Made by a program: the position numbers and the translations under genes. Of a stretch of 64,000 nucleotides of DNA, positions 30,258 through 41,093 are shown piece after piece. Every line of letters starts with the position of its first letter. The first letter of the stretch is position 1. The notes under the pieces are model-generated. The model worked only from the letters and a program-made list of their open reading frames with translations. It searched no databases and had not been told where the DNA came from. Source of the DNA: Mycolicibacterium bacteremicum (lineage in GTDB: Bacteria; Actinomycetota; Actinomycetes; Mycobacteriales; Mycobacteriaceae); NCBI RefSeq assembly GCF_002086115.1, contig NZ_MVHJ01000003.1, positions 62,001 through 126,000 of the forward strand, given 5' to 3'.

Positions 30258-33214
30258 GCGCCGAAGACGTTGCGCACCACGGTCTTCGCGCGCCGGGTCA
30301 CCCGCAGGTAGTTGTCCAGGAACTCGCCGCCGTCCCCGTTCGGCCAGCCGGCCGCCGCGGCGACGGCATTGAGCTGACGGCCGGGGCCGGGCAGCTGATC
30401 GGTGGCCTTGCCGCGCACCAGCACCAGCGCGTTGCGGGCCCGGGTGGCCGTCAGCCACGCCTCGCGCAGCTGTGCGACGTCGCCCTCGGCGAGCAGTTCG
30501 GCCGCGCCGATGGCATCCAGGCTCGCCAGCGTCGAGGTGTTGTGCAGCGCCGGTATCTCGTGCGCGTAGCGCAGCTGCAGCAGCTGCACGGTCCACTCGA
30601 CATCGGCCAGACCGCCGCGGCCCAGCTTGGTGTGGGTGTTGGGATCGGCACCGCGCGGCAGCCGCTCGGCGTCGACGCGGGCCTTCACCCGGCGGATCTC
30701 CTGCACCGCCTGAGCGGACACGCCGCCGGCCGGGTAGCGGGTCTTGTCGGCCAGCAACAGGAACCGCTCACCCAGTTCCAGGTCGCCGGCCACCCGGTGC
30801 GCGCGGAGCAGCGCCTGGATCTCCCAGGGCTGCGCCCACTGCGAGTAGTAGGCCGCATAGGAGGCCAGGGTCCGCACCAACGGACCGCTGCGGCCCTCCG
30901 GGCGCAGCCCGGTGTCGACCTCCAGAGGTGGGTCGGCACTCGGCGTTCCGAGCAGTGCGCGGACCTGCTCGGCGACGGTCACCGACCACTTGACGGCCAC
31001 CGACTCCTCGGCACCGTTGTCCGGCTCGCAGACGAACATGACGTCGGCATCGGAGCCGTACCCGAGTTCGCCACCACCGAGGCGGCCCATCCCGATCACC
31101 GCGATACGGGCCGGCGGACCGTCCTTGGGAGTCCTGTCGCGGATCACCACGTCCAGGGCGGCCTGCAGCACCGCCACCCAGATGGAGGTCAGCGCCCGGC
31201 ATACGTCGGTGACCCCGAGCATGCCCAGCAGGTCAGCGGAGGCGACGCGGGCCAGTTCCTGGCGGCGCAGCGTGCGCGCGGCGGCGATCGCCCGCGCCGG
31301 GTCCTGGTACCGCGCCGCCGAGGCGACCAGAGCCCGGCCGACGGTGTCCGGGTCGGTGTCGAGCAGTTTGGGTCCCGACGGGCCGTCGGCGTAGAGCTGG
31401 ATCACCTCGGGCGCCCGCATCAGCAGGTCGGGGATGTAGGCCGAGGTGCCCAGCACCCGCATCAACCGTTTGGCGACCGCGCCCTCGTCGCGCAGGCTCG
31501 ACAGATACCAGCGCATCTCGCCGAGTTCTTCGCTGATGCGCCGATAGGACAACAGGCCGGCGTCCGGGTCCGGGGTGTCGGACAGCCAGTCCAACAGGGT
31601 CGGCAGCAGCACCTGCTGCACCCGGCCCCGTCGCCCACCCTCGCCGGTCAGCGCGGCCAGATGGGTCAGCGCACTGCTCGGGCCCTCGTAGCCGAGTGCG
31701 GCGAGCTGACGCTCGGCCGACTCGGTCGACATCACATCCGAGATACCGGGTTTGCCAACCGATTCCAGCAGCGGCTGGTAGAACAGCTTGGCGTGCAGCC
31801 GGGACACCCGGTGGCTCTGCCGCTTGAGTTCGTTGCGCAGCACACCGAGCGCGTCGTGCTGTCCGTCGGGCCGGACATGCGCGGCCCGGGCCAGCCAGCG
31901 CATCGCCTCCTCGTCATCGGGCTCGGGCAGCATGTGCGTGCGCTTGAGGCGTTGCAACTGCAGCCGGTGCTCCAACAGCCGCAGGAACTCATATGACGCG
32001 GTCAGGTTGGCGGCATCGTCGCGGCCCACATAACCGCCGCTGCCCAGTGCGGCCAGTGCGTCCACCGTCGAGGCGACATGCAGTGCGTCATCGGTGCGGC
32101 CGTGCACCAATTGCAGTAGCTGAACCGCGAATTCGACGTCACGCAGCCCGCCGGTGCCCAGCTTTATCTCGCGGTCCCGCACGCCCGCCGGCACCAGCTC
32201 CACCACCCGGCGACGCATGGCCTGCACGTCCGGCACGAAATCCTCACGCTCGCAAGCGGTCCAGACCATCGGCATCAGCGCCTCGATGTAGCGGGCGCCG
32301 AGCTCCGGGTCCCCGGCCGCCGGCCGGGCCTTCAGCAGCGCCTGGAATTCCCAGGTCTTCGCCCACCGCTCGTAGTAGGCGACATGGGATTCCAGGGTGC
32401 GCACCAGCTGACCCTGCTTGCCCTCGGGTCGCAGCGCCGCGTCCACCTCGAAGAAGGTGTCCCCCGCGAAGCGCATCATCTCCCCGGCGACCCGGGTACT
32501 CATCGCGTCGGCGTTCTCCACCACGAAGATGACGTCGACGTCGCTGACGTAATTCAGCTCCCGGGCACCGCATTTGCCCATCGCGATCACGGATATGACC
32601 GGGGCGGGGTTGTCCGCGCCGCAGACCGTGCGCTCGGCGATTACCAGTGCCGCGGCCAGCGCGGCGTCGGCCAGATCGGACAGATGTTCGCCGACGGCAC
32701 TGAACTGCACCACCGGTTCGTTCTCCACGGTGGGCGCCAGGTCCAGTCCGGCCAACACCAGCAACCGGTCCCGGTAGCGGGTCTTGAGCTCCAGGCTCGC
32801 CATCCGCAGGTCGGCGATGTCCGCGGCCGCGGCGCGGAACTCGTCGCGCAGGGTGTCCCGGTCGGGCAGCTTCACCTTGCCCGCGAGCAGGCGCCAGGAC
32901 TGCGGCCGGGCGACCAGGTGATCACCCAATGCCAGCGATCCGCCGAGCACCGAGAACAACCGGCCGCGCAGCGACTTGTCGGTCAGTAACGCCTGGTTCA
33001 GCTCGTCCCAGTCACCTTCGAGCGCGTCGGCCAGGCGCACCATCGTGCGCAGCGCGGCATCGGCGTCGGGAGCCCGGGACAGCGACCACAGCAGTTCGAC
33101 ATGGTCGTCGGTGTTCCAGCCGAGCCGGTCCAGGTCCGCGCGGGCGGTCAGCTCGACCAGACCCAGGCGTCCGACACCGGGCAGCTTGGGGCGCTGGGTC
33201 GCGGGTTTGGCCAC
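30254..33214 (-). CDS. glnE: Glutamine synthetase adenylyltransferase
   Basis: 986-aa bifunctional enzyme that adds AMP to, or removes it from, the GlnA1 tyrosine; orthologue of Rv2221c. Two nucleotidyltransferase domains are visible: [15 protein letters not shown] in the N-terminal half and [17 protein letters not shown] in the C-terminal half, each followed by a helical domain ([36 protein letters not shown]). GTG 33214 follows TAACTT plus GGGAGG, so either leaderless or coupled to glnA2, whose stop forms the -10. Convergent with the protease, with overlapping stops. Confidence 0.96.
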   Translation of the reverse strand: MAKPATQRPKLPGVGRLGLVELTARADLDRLGWNTDDHVELLWSLSRAPDADAALRTMVRLADALEGDWDELNQALLTDKSLRGRLFSVLGGSLALGDHLVARPQSWRLLAGKVKLPDRDTLRDEFRAAAADIADLRMASLELKTRYRDRLLVLAGLDLAPTVENEPVVQFSAVGEHLSDLADAALAAALVIAERTVCGADNPAPVISVIAMGKCGARELNYVSDVDVIFVVENADAMSTRVAGEMMRFAGDTFFEVDAALRPEGKQGQLVRTLESHVAYYERWAKTWEFQALLKARPAAGDPELGARYIEALMPMVWTACEREDFVPDVQAMRRRVVELVPAGVRDREIKLGTGGLRDVEFAVQLLQLVHGRTDDALHVASTVDALAALGSGGYVGRDDAANLTASYEFLRLLEHRLQLQRLKRTHMLPEPDDEEAMRWLARAAHVRPDGQHDALGVLRNELKRQSHRVSRLHAKLFYQPLLESVGKPGISDVMSTESAERQLAALGYEGPSSALTHLAALTGEGGRRGRVQQVLLPTLLDWLSDTPDPDAGLLSYRRISEELGEMRWYLSSLRDEGAVAKRLMRVLGTSAYIPDLLMRAPEVIQLYADGPSGPKLLDTDPDTVGRALVASAARYQDPARAIAAARTLRRQELARVASADLLGMLGVTDVCRALTSIWVAVLQAALDVVIRDRTPKDGPPARIAVIGMGRLGGGELGYGSDADVMFVCEPDNGAEESVAVKWSVTVAEQVRALLGTPSADPPLEVDTGLRPEGRSGPLVRTLASYAAYYSQWAQPWEIQALLRAHRVAGDLELGERFLLLADKTRYPAGGVSAQAVQEIRRVKARVDAERLPRGADPNTHTKLGRGGLADVEWTVQLLQLRYAHEIPALHNTSTLASLDAIGAAELLAEGDVAQLREAWLTATRARNALVLVRGKATDQLPGPGRQLNAVAAAAGWPNGDGGEFLDNYLRVTRRAKTVVRNVFGA

Positions 33215-33220
33215 CCTCCC

Positions 33221-33226
33221 AAGTTA
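33221..33226 (-). promoter_or_regulatory. -10 box of glnE, overlapping glnA2 stop
   Basis: TAACTT on the minus strand begins with the glnA2 TAA; 6 nt later comes GTG 33214. Confidence 0.4.
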
Positions 33227-34561
33227 CAGCGACAGGTAGTTCTTCAGCTCGAACGGGGTGACCGTGCTGCGGTAGTTCTCCCACTCGGTGCGCTTGTTGC
33301 GCAGGAAGTAGTCGAACACGTGCTCCCCCAACGCTTCCGCGACCAGTTCGGAGGACTCCATCTCCGCCAGCGCGACGCCCAGGCTGCCCGGCAGCTCCTT
33401 GTAGCCCATCGCGCGCCGCTCCTCGGTCGTCAGGCTCCAGACGTTGTCCTCGGCCTGCGGACCCAGCACGTAGTTCTTCTCGACCCCGCGCAGGCCGGCG
33501 GCCAGCAGCACCGCGTAGGTCAGGTACGGGTTGCAGGCCGAATCGGGGCTGCGCACCTCGATGCGTCGCGAGGATGCCTTGCGCGGGGTGTACATCGGCA
33601 CCCGCACCAGGGCCGAGCGGTTGGCCGCACCCCAGGACGCCGCCGTCGGCGCCTCCCCGCCGTGCACCAGCCGCTTGTAGGAGTTCACCCACTGGTTGGT
33701 GACGGCGCTGATCTCGCTGGCATGCTCCAGGATTCCGGCGATGAACGACTTCGCCACATCGGAGAGCTGCAGCGGATCGTCGGGACTGTGGAAGGCGTTG
33801 GTGTCGCCCTCGAAGAGGCTCATGTGGGTGTGCATCGCCGAGCCGGGGTGCTCGGAGAACGGCTTGGGCATGAACGAGGCCCGCACGCCGTCACCGAGCG
33901 CGACCTCCTTGACCAGGTAGCGGAAGGTCATCACGTTGTCGGCCATCGACAGGGCGTCGGCGTAGCGCAGGTCGATCTCCTGCTGGCCGGGCGCGCCTTC
34001 GTGGTGGCTGAACTCGACCGAGATGCCCATCTGTTCCAGCGCGTCGATGGCGTGCCTGCGGAAGTTGGGTGCCGAATCGTGCACGGCCTGGTCGAAGTAG
34101 CCGCCATTGTCGGCGGGCACCGGCGGCTCGTCGTCGTTGCCGGATTTGAGCAGGAAGAATTCGATCTCCGGATGCACGTAGCAGGAGAAGCCCAGATCGC
34201 TGGCCTTGGCCAGCTGACGGCGCAGCACGTGCCGCGAATCCGCCCAGGACGGCGAGCCGTCGGGCATCGTGATATCGCAGAACATCCGCGCCGAATGGTG
34301 CCTGCCTGCGCTGTCCGACCACGGCAGCACCTGGAAGGTCGACGGGTCGGGACGGGCCACCATATCGGCCTCGGACACGCGGGCGAAGCCCTCGATGGAG
34401 GAGCCGTCGAACCCGATGCCCTCCTCGAAGGCGCCCTCGAGTTCGGCGGGCGCGATGGCCACCGATTTCAGGTATCCGAGCACGTCGGTGAACCACAACC
34501 GGACGAAACGGATATCCCGTTCTTCCAGCGTGCGCAGCACAAATTCCTTCTGGCGGTCCAT
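33224..34561 (-). CDS. glnA2: Glutamine synthetase GlnA2
   Basis: 445-aa glutamine synthetase paralogue, orthologue of Rv2222c. Motifs: IRFVRLWFTDVLGYLKSV, FDGSSIEGFARVSEADM, VEFSHHEGAPGQQEIDLRY, MPKPFSEHPGSAMHTHMSL, NRSALVRVPMYTPRKASSRR, DSACNPYLTYAVLL. The equivalent of the GlnA1 adenylylation region is not conserved, as expected for this class. ATG 34561 follows TAGGCT plus 6 nt. glnA2-glnE are on one strand with 9 nt between, as in M. tuberculosis. Confidence 0.95.
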   Translation of the reverse strand: MDRQKEFVLRTLEERDIRFVRLWFTDVLGYLKSVAIAPAELEGAFEEGIGFDGSSIEGFARVSEADMVARPDPSTFQVLPWSDSAGRHHSARMFCDITMPDGSPSWADSRHVLRRQLAKASDLGFSCYVHPEIEFFLLKSGNDDEPPVPADNGGYFDQAVHDSAPNFRRHAIDALEQMGISVEFSHHEGAPGQQEIDLRYADALSMADNVMTFRYLVKEVALGDGVRASFMPKPFSEHPGSAMHTHMSLFEGDTNAFHSPDDPLQLSDVAKSFIAGILEHASEISAVTNQWVNSYKRLVHGGEAPTAASWGAANRSALVRVPMYTPRKASSRRIEVRSPDSACNPYLTYAVLLAAGLRGVEKNYVLGPQAEDNVWSLTTEERRAMGYKELPGSLGVALAEMESSELVAEALGEHVFDYFLRNKRTEWENYRSTVTPFELKNYLSL

Positions 34562-34567
34562 AGGCGA

Positions 34568-34573
34568 AGCCTA
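34568..34573 (-). promoter_or_regulatory. -10 box of glnA2, leaderless
   Basis: TAGGCT on the minus strand, then TCGCCT and ATG 34561. Confidence 0.5.
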
Positions 34574-34613
34574 GGTACCGGCTGTTAAATCTGTGTTACA
34601 CACGCGTCGCGGT

Positions 34614-36080
34614 TCAACACGTCAGGCCGGGGGCCGGCTGGGCCAGGTCGGTCAGGAAGGCCAGCACCGTGGTGTCGACGCAGGCATCGCCGTTGAACAC
34701 CACGGTGTGCTGGCTGCCGTCGAAGGTGACCAGCGGGGCCTGCAACTGCCGGGCCAGGTTGACCCCGGCCGCATACGGCGTGGCCGGGTCGCGGGTGGTC
34801 GAGACGACGATCACCTTGCCCGGCCCCGGCGAGACCGCCGCACGGGCGTCCCGGGTGGCCGGGACCGGCCACAGCGCACAGATGTCGCGCGGGGCGGAGC
34901 CGGTGAACGTTCCGTACTCCATGAACGGGGCGGCCGCGCGGGTGCGCCGGTCGGCCTCCACCCACACCGCCGGGTCCGGGGAGTAGCGGGCGTCGACACA
35001 GCGGATCGCGGTGAACGCGTCCTGTTGGTTGCGGTAGTGACCGGCCGCGTCGCGGCCCAGGTAGTCGTCGGCCAGCATCAGCAGGTCGCCGGGATCGGTG
35101 CCGCGCTGCAACCCGAGCAGACCGCTGGTCAGGTACGGCCAGTACCGCTTGGCGTACAGCGCATTGGCGGTGCCGGTGATGGCGTCGGAGTAGCTCAGCC
35201 CGCGCGGGTCCGTGGTGGCGGCCGGACGCGTCACCAGCGGGTCGATCAGCTGGTGGTAGCGCGCCACGAACTGGGTGGGATCGGTTCCCAGCGGGCAGGC
35301 CGGCGAGCGTGCGCAGTCGGCGGCGTACTCGTCGAACACACCCTGGAAACCGGCCAGCTGTGCGACGTTCTCATCGATCGGGTCGGCCGCGGGGTCCAGC
35401 GCCCCGTCGAGCACCATCGCCCGCACCCGGTCCGGGAACCGTTCGGCGTAGGCGGTGCCCAGTTCGGTGCCGTAGGAGAAGCCCAGATAGCTGATCTGCT
35501 CGTCGCCGAGCGCCGCGCGCACCGCGTCCATGTCGGCGGCGGCAGTGTCGGTGCCGACGGAGGCCAGGAAGTCCGCGCCCATCGCGTTCAGGCAGGCCTG
35601 GCCGAACCAGCGGTAGACGTCCTCGATGTGCGCCACACCCGCCGGGCTGTAGTCGACCATCGGCTCACGCCGGTAGGCGTCGACGTCGGCGTCGCTGCGG
35701 CAGCGCAGCTGCGGGGTGGAGTGTCCGACCCCGCGCGGGTCGAACCCGACCAGATCGAAGCGCCGCCCGATCTCGGTGTCCGCCAATGCCGTTCCCATGT
35801 CGGCGACGGTGTCGACCGCCGAGGCGCCCGGCCCGCCCGGGTTCACCATCAGGGTGCCGATCCGCTCCCCCGACGCCGGCACCCGGATCACCGCGAGCTG
35901 CGCACCGGACACGTCGACGGTGCCGCATTCGGCGGTGGCGATCAGTGGCCGGTCACCGAGGAACTGCGCGCACCCACCCCACACGACGGCCGCCTGCGCG
36001 GGCGCCGAGAGCGCGCCGGCCAGCAGCAGCGGGGCCAGCAGCATCGCGAAAAGCCTGCCCGCCAGCCACATGCCGGCCAT
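34614..36080 (-). CDS. Exported alpha/beta-hydrolase peptidase (Rv2223c-like)
   Basis: 488-aa S33-type hydrolase with an N-terminal signal (LAGRLFAMLLAPLLLAGALSAPAQA, cleaved near residue 30). Active-site features: oxyanion region MVNPGGPGASAVD, nucleophile serine in [16 protein letters not shown], aspartate in VSTTRDPATPYAAGV, and histidine in FDGSQHTVVFNGDAC. Four or more cysteines suggest disulfides outside the membrane. Strong similarity to its neighbour Hip1 shows a tandem duplication. No lipobox, unlike Hip1. Confidence 0.9.
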   Translation of the reverse strand: MAGMWLAGRLFAMLLAPLLLAGALSAPAQAAVVWGGCAQFLGDRPLIATAECGTVDVSGAQLAVIRVPASGERIGTLMVNPGGPGASAVDTVADMGTALADTEIGRRFDLVGFDPRGVGHSTPQLRCRSDADVDAYRREPMVDYSPAGVAHIEDVYRWFGQACLNAMGADFLASVGTDTAAADMDAVRAALGDEQISYLGFSYGTELGTAYAERFPDRVRAMVLDGALDPAADPIDENVAQLAGFQGVFDEYAADCARSPACPLGTDPTQFVARYHQLIDPLVTRPAATTDPRGLSYSDAITGTANALYAKRYWPYLTSGLLGLQRGTDPGDLLMLADDYLGRDAAGHYRNQQDAFTAIRCVDARYSPDPAVWVEADRRTRAAAPFMEYGTFTGSAPRDICALWPVPATRDARAAVSPGPGKVIVVSTTRDPATPYAAGVNLARQLQAPLVTFDGSQHTVVFNGDACVDTTVLAFLTDLAQPAPGLTC

Positions 36081-36166
36081 GTTTGCATGCCTGCGGCGCC
36101 CCGCCGCGCCGCGAACCGGTGCAGAGACCAGACGGTGACGCAGCCGTGACCATCACCCCTGCCGGG

Positions 36167-37678
36167 TCAGCAGCGGGTGCCCTCCGGCGGGACGGCGACG
36201 TCGACCAGGTACCGGGTGGCGATATCGTCGACGCACCTGTTGCCCTGGAACACGACCGTGTGCTGGGTGCCCTCGAAGGTCAGCAGCGTGCCGCCGAGCT
36301 GGCGGGCCAGGTCGACACCGGCCTGATACGGCGTCGCCGGATCGTTGGTGGTGGACACCACCAGGGTGGGCGGCATGTCCTGCACGCTCAGTTCGTGCGG
36401 TTCCGAGGTCGGCGGCACCGGCCAGAACGAGCACGTCCCCATCGGCGCGTTGCCGGTGAAGTCGCCGTAGCTCATGAACGGGGCGACCTCGCGGGCCTGG
36501 CGGTCCTGCTCGATGACGGCCGCACGGTCCGTGATCGGCGGTTCGTCGACACAGTTGACCGCGATCCGGACGTCGGTCGAATTGTTGTAGTGGCCGTTGG
36601 CATCCCGGCCCATGTACAGGTCGGCCAGGGCAAGCATGGTGTCGCCGCGACCGGCCCGCAGTTCGGTCAGCGCGTCGGTCAGGTGGCGCCACAGGTTGGG
36701 CGAGTACAGCGGCAGGATGGTCCCGACGAGTGCGTCGCCGTAGCTCAGCCCGCGCGGGTCGCGGGTCTTGGCCGGGTCCTCCACCAGCGGCTCGACCATC
36801 GACTTGTAGACATCGGTCGCCTTGGCCGGATCGGTACCCAGCGGGCACTCCGGATCCTTCGCGCAGTCGGCGGCGTAATCGTCGAACGCGGTCTGGAAGG
36901 CCTTGGCCTGGCGCAGGTCGGCCTCCATGGGGTCGGCGTTGGGATCGACCGCGCCGTCGAGGATCATCGCGCGCACCTTGTCCCCGCCGAACAGTTCGGC
37001 GTAGGTGGCGCCGATCCGGGTGCCGTAGGAGAACCCCAGGTAGGTCAGCTTGTCGTCCCCGACGGCCTCCCGCATGGCATCCAGATCCTTTGCCACGCTT
37101 TGGGTTCCGATGTTGGCCAGGAACTCCTCGCCCATCTTGTCCACGCAGCGGTCGACGAAGGCCTGGGTCTCGCCCTCGATGTGGGCCACCCCGGCGTCGT
37201 CGTACTCCACCACCGGGTCGGCGCGCAGCCGGTCGTTGTCCTCATCGGAGTTGCACCACAGCGCGGGCCTGGACGCGCCGACCCCGCGCGGGTCGAAGCC
37301 GACCAGGTCGAACTGTTCGCGGACCGGTTGCGGCAGGCTGCCCACCAGCGAGGCGGCCGCCTTCACACCGGACTCACCGGGCCCGCCCGGGTTGATGAAC
37401 AGGGTGCCGATCTTGGTGCCGGTGGCCTTGATTCGCATCATGGCGATCTGCGCGACATCGCCGTCGGGTTCGTCGTAGTCCACCGGGACCGACAGCAGCC
37501 CGCACTCGGCGCCGGTCGGGATCTGCGCCTCGCCGGCGCCGGCCTCACACGGCGCCCACTGCACCGGTGTGCCGGGACGCGGCGCCGACAGCACGGCACG
37601 ACCGTCGACGGCGTTGCTGCATCCGGAGACCAGGAGCAGCGTCATCGAGGCCGCGAGAATCCCGCGCGTGAGGTTCAT
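36167..37678 (-). CDS. hip1: Cell-envelope serine hydrolase Hip1/CaeA
   Basis: 503-aa lipoprotein hydrolase, orthologue of Rv2224c, which in M. tuberculosis cleaves GroEL2 and modulates host responses. Signal ends in a lipobox LLVSGC (Cys20). Catalytic triad context: [16 protein letters not shown] (Ser), [14 protein letters not shown] (Asp), [15 protein letters not shown] (His). Start 37678 ([11 protein letters not shown]) gives a normal signal length; upstream in-frame codons exist but add unlikely sequence. It lies 87 nt upstream of its paralogue on the same strand. Confidence 0.92.
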   Translation of the reverse strand: MNLTRGILAASMTLLLVSGCSNAVDGRAVLSAPRPGTPVQWAPCEAGAGEAQIPTGAECGLLSVPVDYDEPDGDVAQIAMMRIKATGTKIGTLFINPGGPGESGVKAAASLVGSLPQPVREQFDLVGFDPRGVGASRPALWCNSDEDNDRLRADPVVEYDDAGVAHIEGETQAFVDRCVDKMGEEFLANIGTQSVAKDLDAMREAVGDDKLTYLGFSYGTRIGATYAELFGGDKVRAMILDGAVDPNADPMEADLRQAKAFQTAFDDYAADCAKDPECPLGTDPAKATDVYKSMVEPLVEDPAKTRDPRGLSYGDALVGTILPLYSPNLWRHLTDALTELRAGRGDTMLALADLYMGRDANGHYNNSTDVRIAVNCVDEPPITDRAAVIEQDRQAREVAPFMSYGDFTGNAPMGTCSFWPVPPTSEPHELSVQDMPPTLVVSTTNDPATPYQAGVDLARQLGGTLLTFEGTQHTVVFQGNRCVDDIATRYLVDVAVPPEGTRC

Positions 37679-37737
37679 GGCTGACCATGCTGCCATGCGT
37701 GGGCATTGCGGCAGGTGAGGCCGGGTGCCCGGGCGCG

Positions 37738-39132
37738 CTAACGACGGGTCGCGGCCACCAGTTCGGCCAGCTCGACGCCGAAGTCGTCGGCCATCTCCCA
37801 CAGGTCGGGCAGCAGTTCCGGGCACGAGATGATGCCGACGTCGAGTTTGCCGCACAGCGACATGACGGTGATGTTGAGGCCCGAGCCGTGGAAGATCGGC
37901 CCCAGCGGATACATCGCCTTGACCTCACAGCCCAGCAGGTACAGCGGAATCTGCGGTCCGGGCACATTCGACACCACCAGGTTGTGCACCGGGGCGGCGG
38001 CCGACAGCTTGCTACGCGCGTACACCCGCATCGCGACGCCGAAGACGGCGGGCGCGGCGAACTGCGTCCAGTCCTGCAGCAGGGTGGCACCGATGGCCGA
38101 GCTGTGTTGTTTGGCCACCGAATTGGCCTCGGCGATGGCCTTGAGCCGTTGCACCGGGTCCTCGATGTTGGTGTGCAGCGAGGAGAACATGCCCGACACC
38201 TGGTTGCGGCCGGGGCGGTCGGACTTGTCGTGCACCGACACCGGGATCATGGCCACCAACGACGATTCGGGCAGTTCGTCGCGGTCGAGCAGGAACCGTC
38301 GCAGCACCCCGGAGACCAGTGCCATCACCACGTCGTTGACCTTCACCCCGAAGTGGTCCTTCACCGTCTTGATGTCATCGAGGTCCATCTCGGCGAACGA
38401 GATGTTGCGGTGCGCAGTCACATTCGCGTTGAACGCGGTCTTCGGCGCGGCGAAGGGCGCGGCCATGGTGAGGCCCTTGGTGGCCCGGCGCGCGGTGTCG
38501 AGAACGGTCGACACCGTCGAGGGCAGCACGTTGACCAACTTCAGCGGGCGGGTGACGAACCGGATAGCGCCGTTGACCGCGATCTCCAGTTCGGTCGCCG
38601 AGCCCGGGCCGTCCACCGGATCGGGCGGCGGGGCATCCGGTTCGGTGGTGCACAGCGTGGACATCAGGTTGGCGCCGGTGACACCGTCGACGGCTGCGTG
38701 ATGAACCTTGGTCAACAGAGCCAGCCGGCCACCGGCGTGCGCGTCGGTGCCCGCGACGTTCTCGATGACCCACATCTCCCACAGCGGGCGGCTGCGGTCC
38801 AGCGGCAACGAGGCGATGTGACCGCAGATCTCGGACAGTTCGGCCCGGCCACCGGGTGCCGGCAGACCGATGCGGTGCAGATGTCGCTGCACGTCGAAAT
38901 CGGGGTCGTCCACCCACACCGGGTGGTCGAGGTTGAGGCGGCTGTCGGCGAGCTTCTCGCGGAACTCCGGCATCGCCTTGATGCGCATCGTCAGCTCGTC
39001 GCGCAGCCGGTCGAAGGTGTATCCGCCGGGCACGGTGGAGGTGTCCAGTTCCAGGATGGAACACACGTGCAGCGGCTGGGCGGCCGTCTCGAGATAGAGG
39101 AAACTGGCGTCGAGTCCGCTGAGCCGTTGCAT
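37738..39132 (-). CDS. Wax ester synthase / diacylglycerol acyltransferase
   Basis: 464-aa WS/DGAT (Tgs family) enzyme making triacylglycerol or wax ester from acyl-CoA. The active-site HHxxxDG motif is present as [18 protein letters not shown]; other family features are the N-terminal [49 protein letters not shown] and the C-terminal [18 protein letters not shown]. The start at 39132 fits the family N-terminus and follows TACCAT plus 7 nt; an upstream extension to 39177 is not needed. It separates hip1 from panB, which are neighbours in M. tuberculosis. Confidence 0.93.
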   Translation of the reverse strand: MQRLSGLDASFLYLETAAQPLHVCSILELDTSTVPGGYTFDRLRDELTMRIKAMPEFREKLADSRLNLDHPVWVDDPDFDVQRHLHRIGLPAPGGRAELSEICGHIASLPLDRSRPLWEMWVIENVAGTDAHAGGRLALLTKVHHAAVDGVTGANLMSTLCTTEPDAPPPDPVDGPGSATELEIAVNGAIRFVTRPLKLVNVLPSTVSTVLDTARRATKGLTMAAPFAAPKTAFNANVTAHRNISFAEMDLDDIKTVKDHFGVKVNDVVMALVSGVLRRFLLDRDELPESSLVAMIPVSVHDKSDRPGRNQVSGMFSSLHTNIEDPVQRLKAIAEANSVAKQHSSAIGATLLQDWTQFAAPAVFGVAMRVYARSKLSAAAPVHNLVVSNVPGPQIPLYLLGCEVKAMYPLGPIFHGSGLNITVMSLCGKLDVGIISCPELLPDLWEMADDFGVELAELVAATRR

Positions 39133-39139
39133 GCTGCCG

Positions 39140-39145
39140 ATGGTA
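39140..39145 (-). promoter_or_regulatory. -10 box of WS/DGAT gene, leaderless
   Basis: TACCAT on the minus strand, then CGGCAGC and ATG 39132. Confidence 0.5.
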
Positions 39146-39291
39146 GGTCGGGCCGATGGTGGTGTGAGCAAATCCACTTAACCGGCCGTTCACCTCGGCA
39201 GGGCACGGGTGGCACACTTGAGGGCGTCAGAAGACCCGGGGACCCGGATGGGCCTCGAGGACTACCCGACAACGACACATCGAGGACACAG

Positions 39292-40149
39292 ATGTCTGAG
39301 CAGTCCGTTTATGGTGCCGGTAATACTCCCGCCGAGGCTGATTCGTCCGCTCCGCGGACCAAGGTGCGTACCCACCACCTGCAGAAGTGGAAGGCCGAAG
39401 GCCACAAGTGGTCGATGCTGACGGCCTACGACTACTCCACCGCCCGCATCTTCGACGACGCCGGTATTCCGGTACTGCTGGTCGGTGACTCCGCAGCCAA
39501 TGTCGTCTACGGCTACGACACCACCGTCCGCGTCACCATCGAGGAGCTCATCCCGTTGGTCAGCGCGGTGGTCCGCGGCGCGCAGCACGCGCTGGTGGTC
39601 GCCGATCTGCCCTTCGGCAGCTACGAGCGCAGCGTGGATCAGGCGCTGGAGACCGCGACCCGGTTCATGAAGGAGACCGGTGCGCACGCGGTGAAGCTGG
39701 AGGGCGGCGAGCGGGTGGCCCCGCAGATCGCCGCGATCACCCAGGCCGGCATTCCGGTGATCGCGCATATCGGATTCACCCCGCAGAGCGTCAACGGACT
39801 CGGCGGGTTCCGGGTGCAGGGTCGGGGTGACGCCGGTGACCAGACCATCCACGATGCGATCGCGGTGGCCGAGGCCGGCGCGGTGGCCGTGGTGCTGGAG
39901 ATGGTGCCCGCCGAGCTGGCGACCCAGATCACCGGCAAGCTGACCATCCCGACCATCGGTATCGGCGCCGGGCCCAACTGCGACGCCCAGGTGCTGGTGT
40001 GGCAGGACATGGCCGGGCTGACCTCGGGCAAGACCGCGAAGTTCGTCAAGCGGTTCGCCGAGATCGGCGCCGACCTGCGGCGTGCCGCGGTGCAGTACGC
40101 CGACGAGGTGGCCGGCGGGGTCTTCCCCGCCGAGGAGCACTCCTACTAG
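39292..40149 (+). CDS. panB: Ketopantoate hydroxymethyltransferase
   Basis: 285-aa first enzyme of pantothenate (coenzyme A) synthesis, orthologue of Rv2225. After a ~22-residue non-conserved start it shows [20 protein letters not shown], the metal site [57 protein letters not shown] and [23 protein letters not shown] 39292 has GAGGAC 5-10 nt upstream. The leftward WS/DGAT gene is divergent across a 159-bp region. The long open frame upstream of 39292 is antisense to that gene and not real. Confidence 0.95.
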   Translation: MSEQSVYGAGNTPAEADSSAPRTKVRTHHLQKWKAEGHKWSMLTAYDYSTARIFDDAGIPVLLVGDSAANVVYGYDTTVRVTIEELIPLVSAVVRGAQHALVVADLPFGSYERSVDQALETATRFMKETGAHAVKLEGGERVAPQIAAITQAGIPVIAHIGFTPQSVNGLGGFRVQGRGDAGDQTIHDAIAVAEAGAVAVVLEMVPAELATQITGKLTIPTIGIGAGPNCDAQVLVWQDMAGLTSGKTAKFVKRFAEIGADLRRAAVQYADEVAGGVFPAEEHSY

Positions 40150-40153
40150 CCGC

Positions 40154-40951
40154 TCAGGCCTTTTGTTCGGCTCCGCCGAACGCCGGGCTGCGCTTACCCA
40201 GGAATGCCGCGACGCCTTCTCTGCCATCGGCGGAGGAGGCGTTTGCGGCAATATGGCGGGCCTCGTGCTCCAGCTGGGCCTCGTAACCGTTCGCGTAGCT
40301 GCTCACCAGCAACTGCTTGACCGCGGAGTTGGAGCCCCGGGCACCGGCGGCCACCTGTTCGGCCAGTGCGGTCAGCGCGGCGGGCAGGTCGGCGTCGGGA
40401 ACGACACTGGTGACCAAACCCCAATCCAGCGCCTCGGCGGCCTTGACCACGCGATTGGTGATCATCAGGTCCTGGGTGCGGCGCAGGCCGATGAGGCGCG
40501 GCAACACGTAGCTCGCGCCGCCGTCGGGGCTCAGCCCCGCCTTGGTGTAGGCCATGGTGAACGACGCCGACTCGGCGGCCAGCACGAGGTCGCCGGACAC
40601 GCCGAGCGAGAATCCGGCGCCCGCGGCGACGCCGTTGACCGCCGTGATCAGGACGGCATCCATCCTGGCGAACGTCGACATGGCGCGGTGCAGGTCGTTG
40701 GCGATGCCCTTGACGAACGCGCCCGGGTCCTCGGCCGCGGCCATCGCCTTCAGATCGCCGCCGGCGCAGAAGAAGCGGCCGGCGCCGGTCACGGTGACCA
40801 CCTTCGCGTCCGAGGTGTCGCACAGCGACGCGGCGACGGCGAGGTCGTGCGTCATCGCGGCGTTCATGCCGTTGGCGGCGTCGGGGCGGTCCAGGACGAT
40901 GTTGACGATGGAACCGGCCCGGGTGAACTTCAGCGTCTCGAATGCGGTCAT
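40154..40951 (-). CDS. Enoyl-CoA hydratase/isomerase family protein
   Basis: 265-aa crotonase-fold enzyme. Oxyanion-hole stretches are GAGRFFCAGGDLKAMA and VNGVAAGAGFSLGVSGDLVLAA; the following FTMAYTKAGLSPDGGASYVLPR has an aspartate rather than the usual second glutamate pair, typical of isomerase-like members. Exact substrate unknown. ATG 40951 follows TACGGT plus 7 nt. Convergent with panB with a 4-nt gap. Confidence 0.88.
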   Translation of the reverse strand: MTAFETLKFTRAGSIVNIVLDRPDAANGMNAAMTHDLAVAASLCDTSDAKVVTVTGAGRFFCAGGDLKAMAAAEDPGAFVKGIANDLHRAMSTFARMDAVLITAVNGVAAGAGFSLGVSGDLVLAAESASFTMAYTKAGLSPDGGASYVLPRLIGLRRTQDLMITNRVVKAAEALDWGLVTSVVPDADLPAALTALAEQVAAGARGSNSAVKQLLVSSYANGYEAQLEHEARHIAANASSADGREGVAAFLGKRSPAFGGAEQKA

Positions 40952-40958
40952 GGCGCAC

Positions 40959-40964
40959 ACCGTA
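40959..40964 (-). promoter_or_regulatory. -10 box of enoyl-CoA hydratase gene
   Basis: TACGGT on the minus strand, then GTGCGCC and ATG 40951. Confidence 0.45.
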
Positions 40965-41093
40965 TTACGCCGGCACCGTGATGTGTAACACGCGCCCCCG
41001 AATCGGGGCCCTGCGCACGGCGGGTGGTTGTTCACCTAGATGTGGCACGCTGTTCACAACTTTGACCGAGCGCCACATCGAACAAGGGTGAAC

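Noticed and set aside
41040..41093. 18-residue N-terminal extension of the CYTH-CHAD protein
   Set aside because: No similarity to the family and no ribosome site; ATG 41094 has one.
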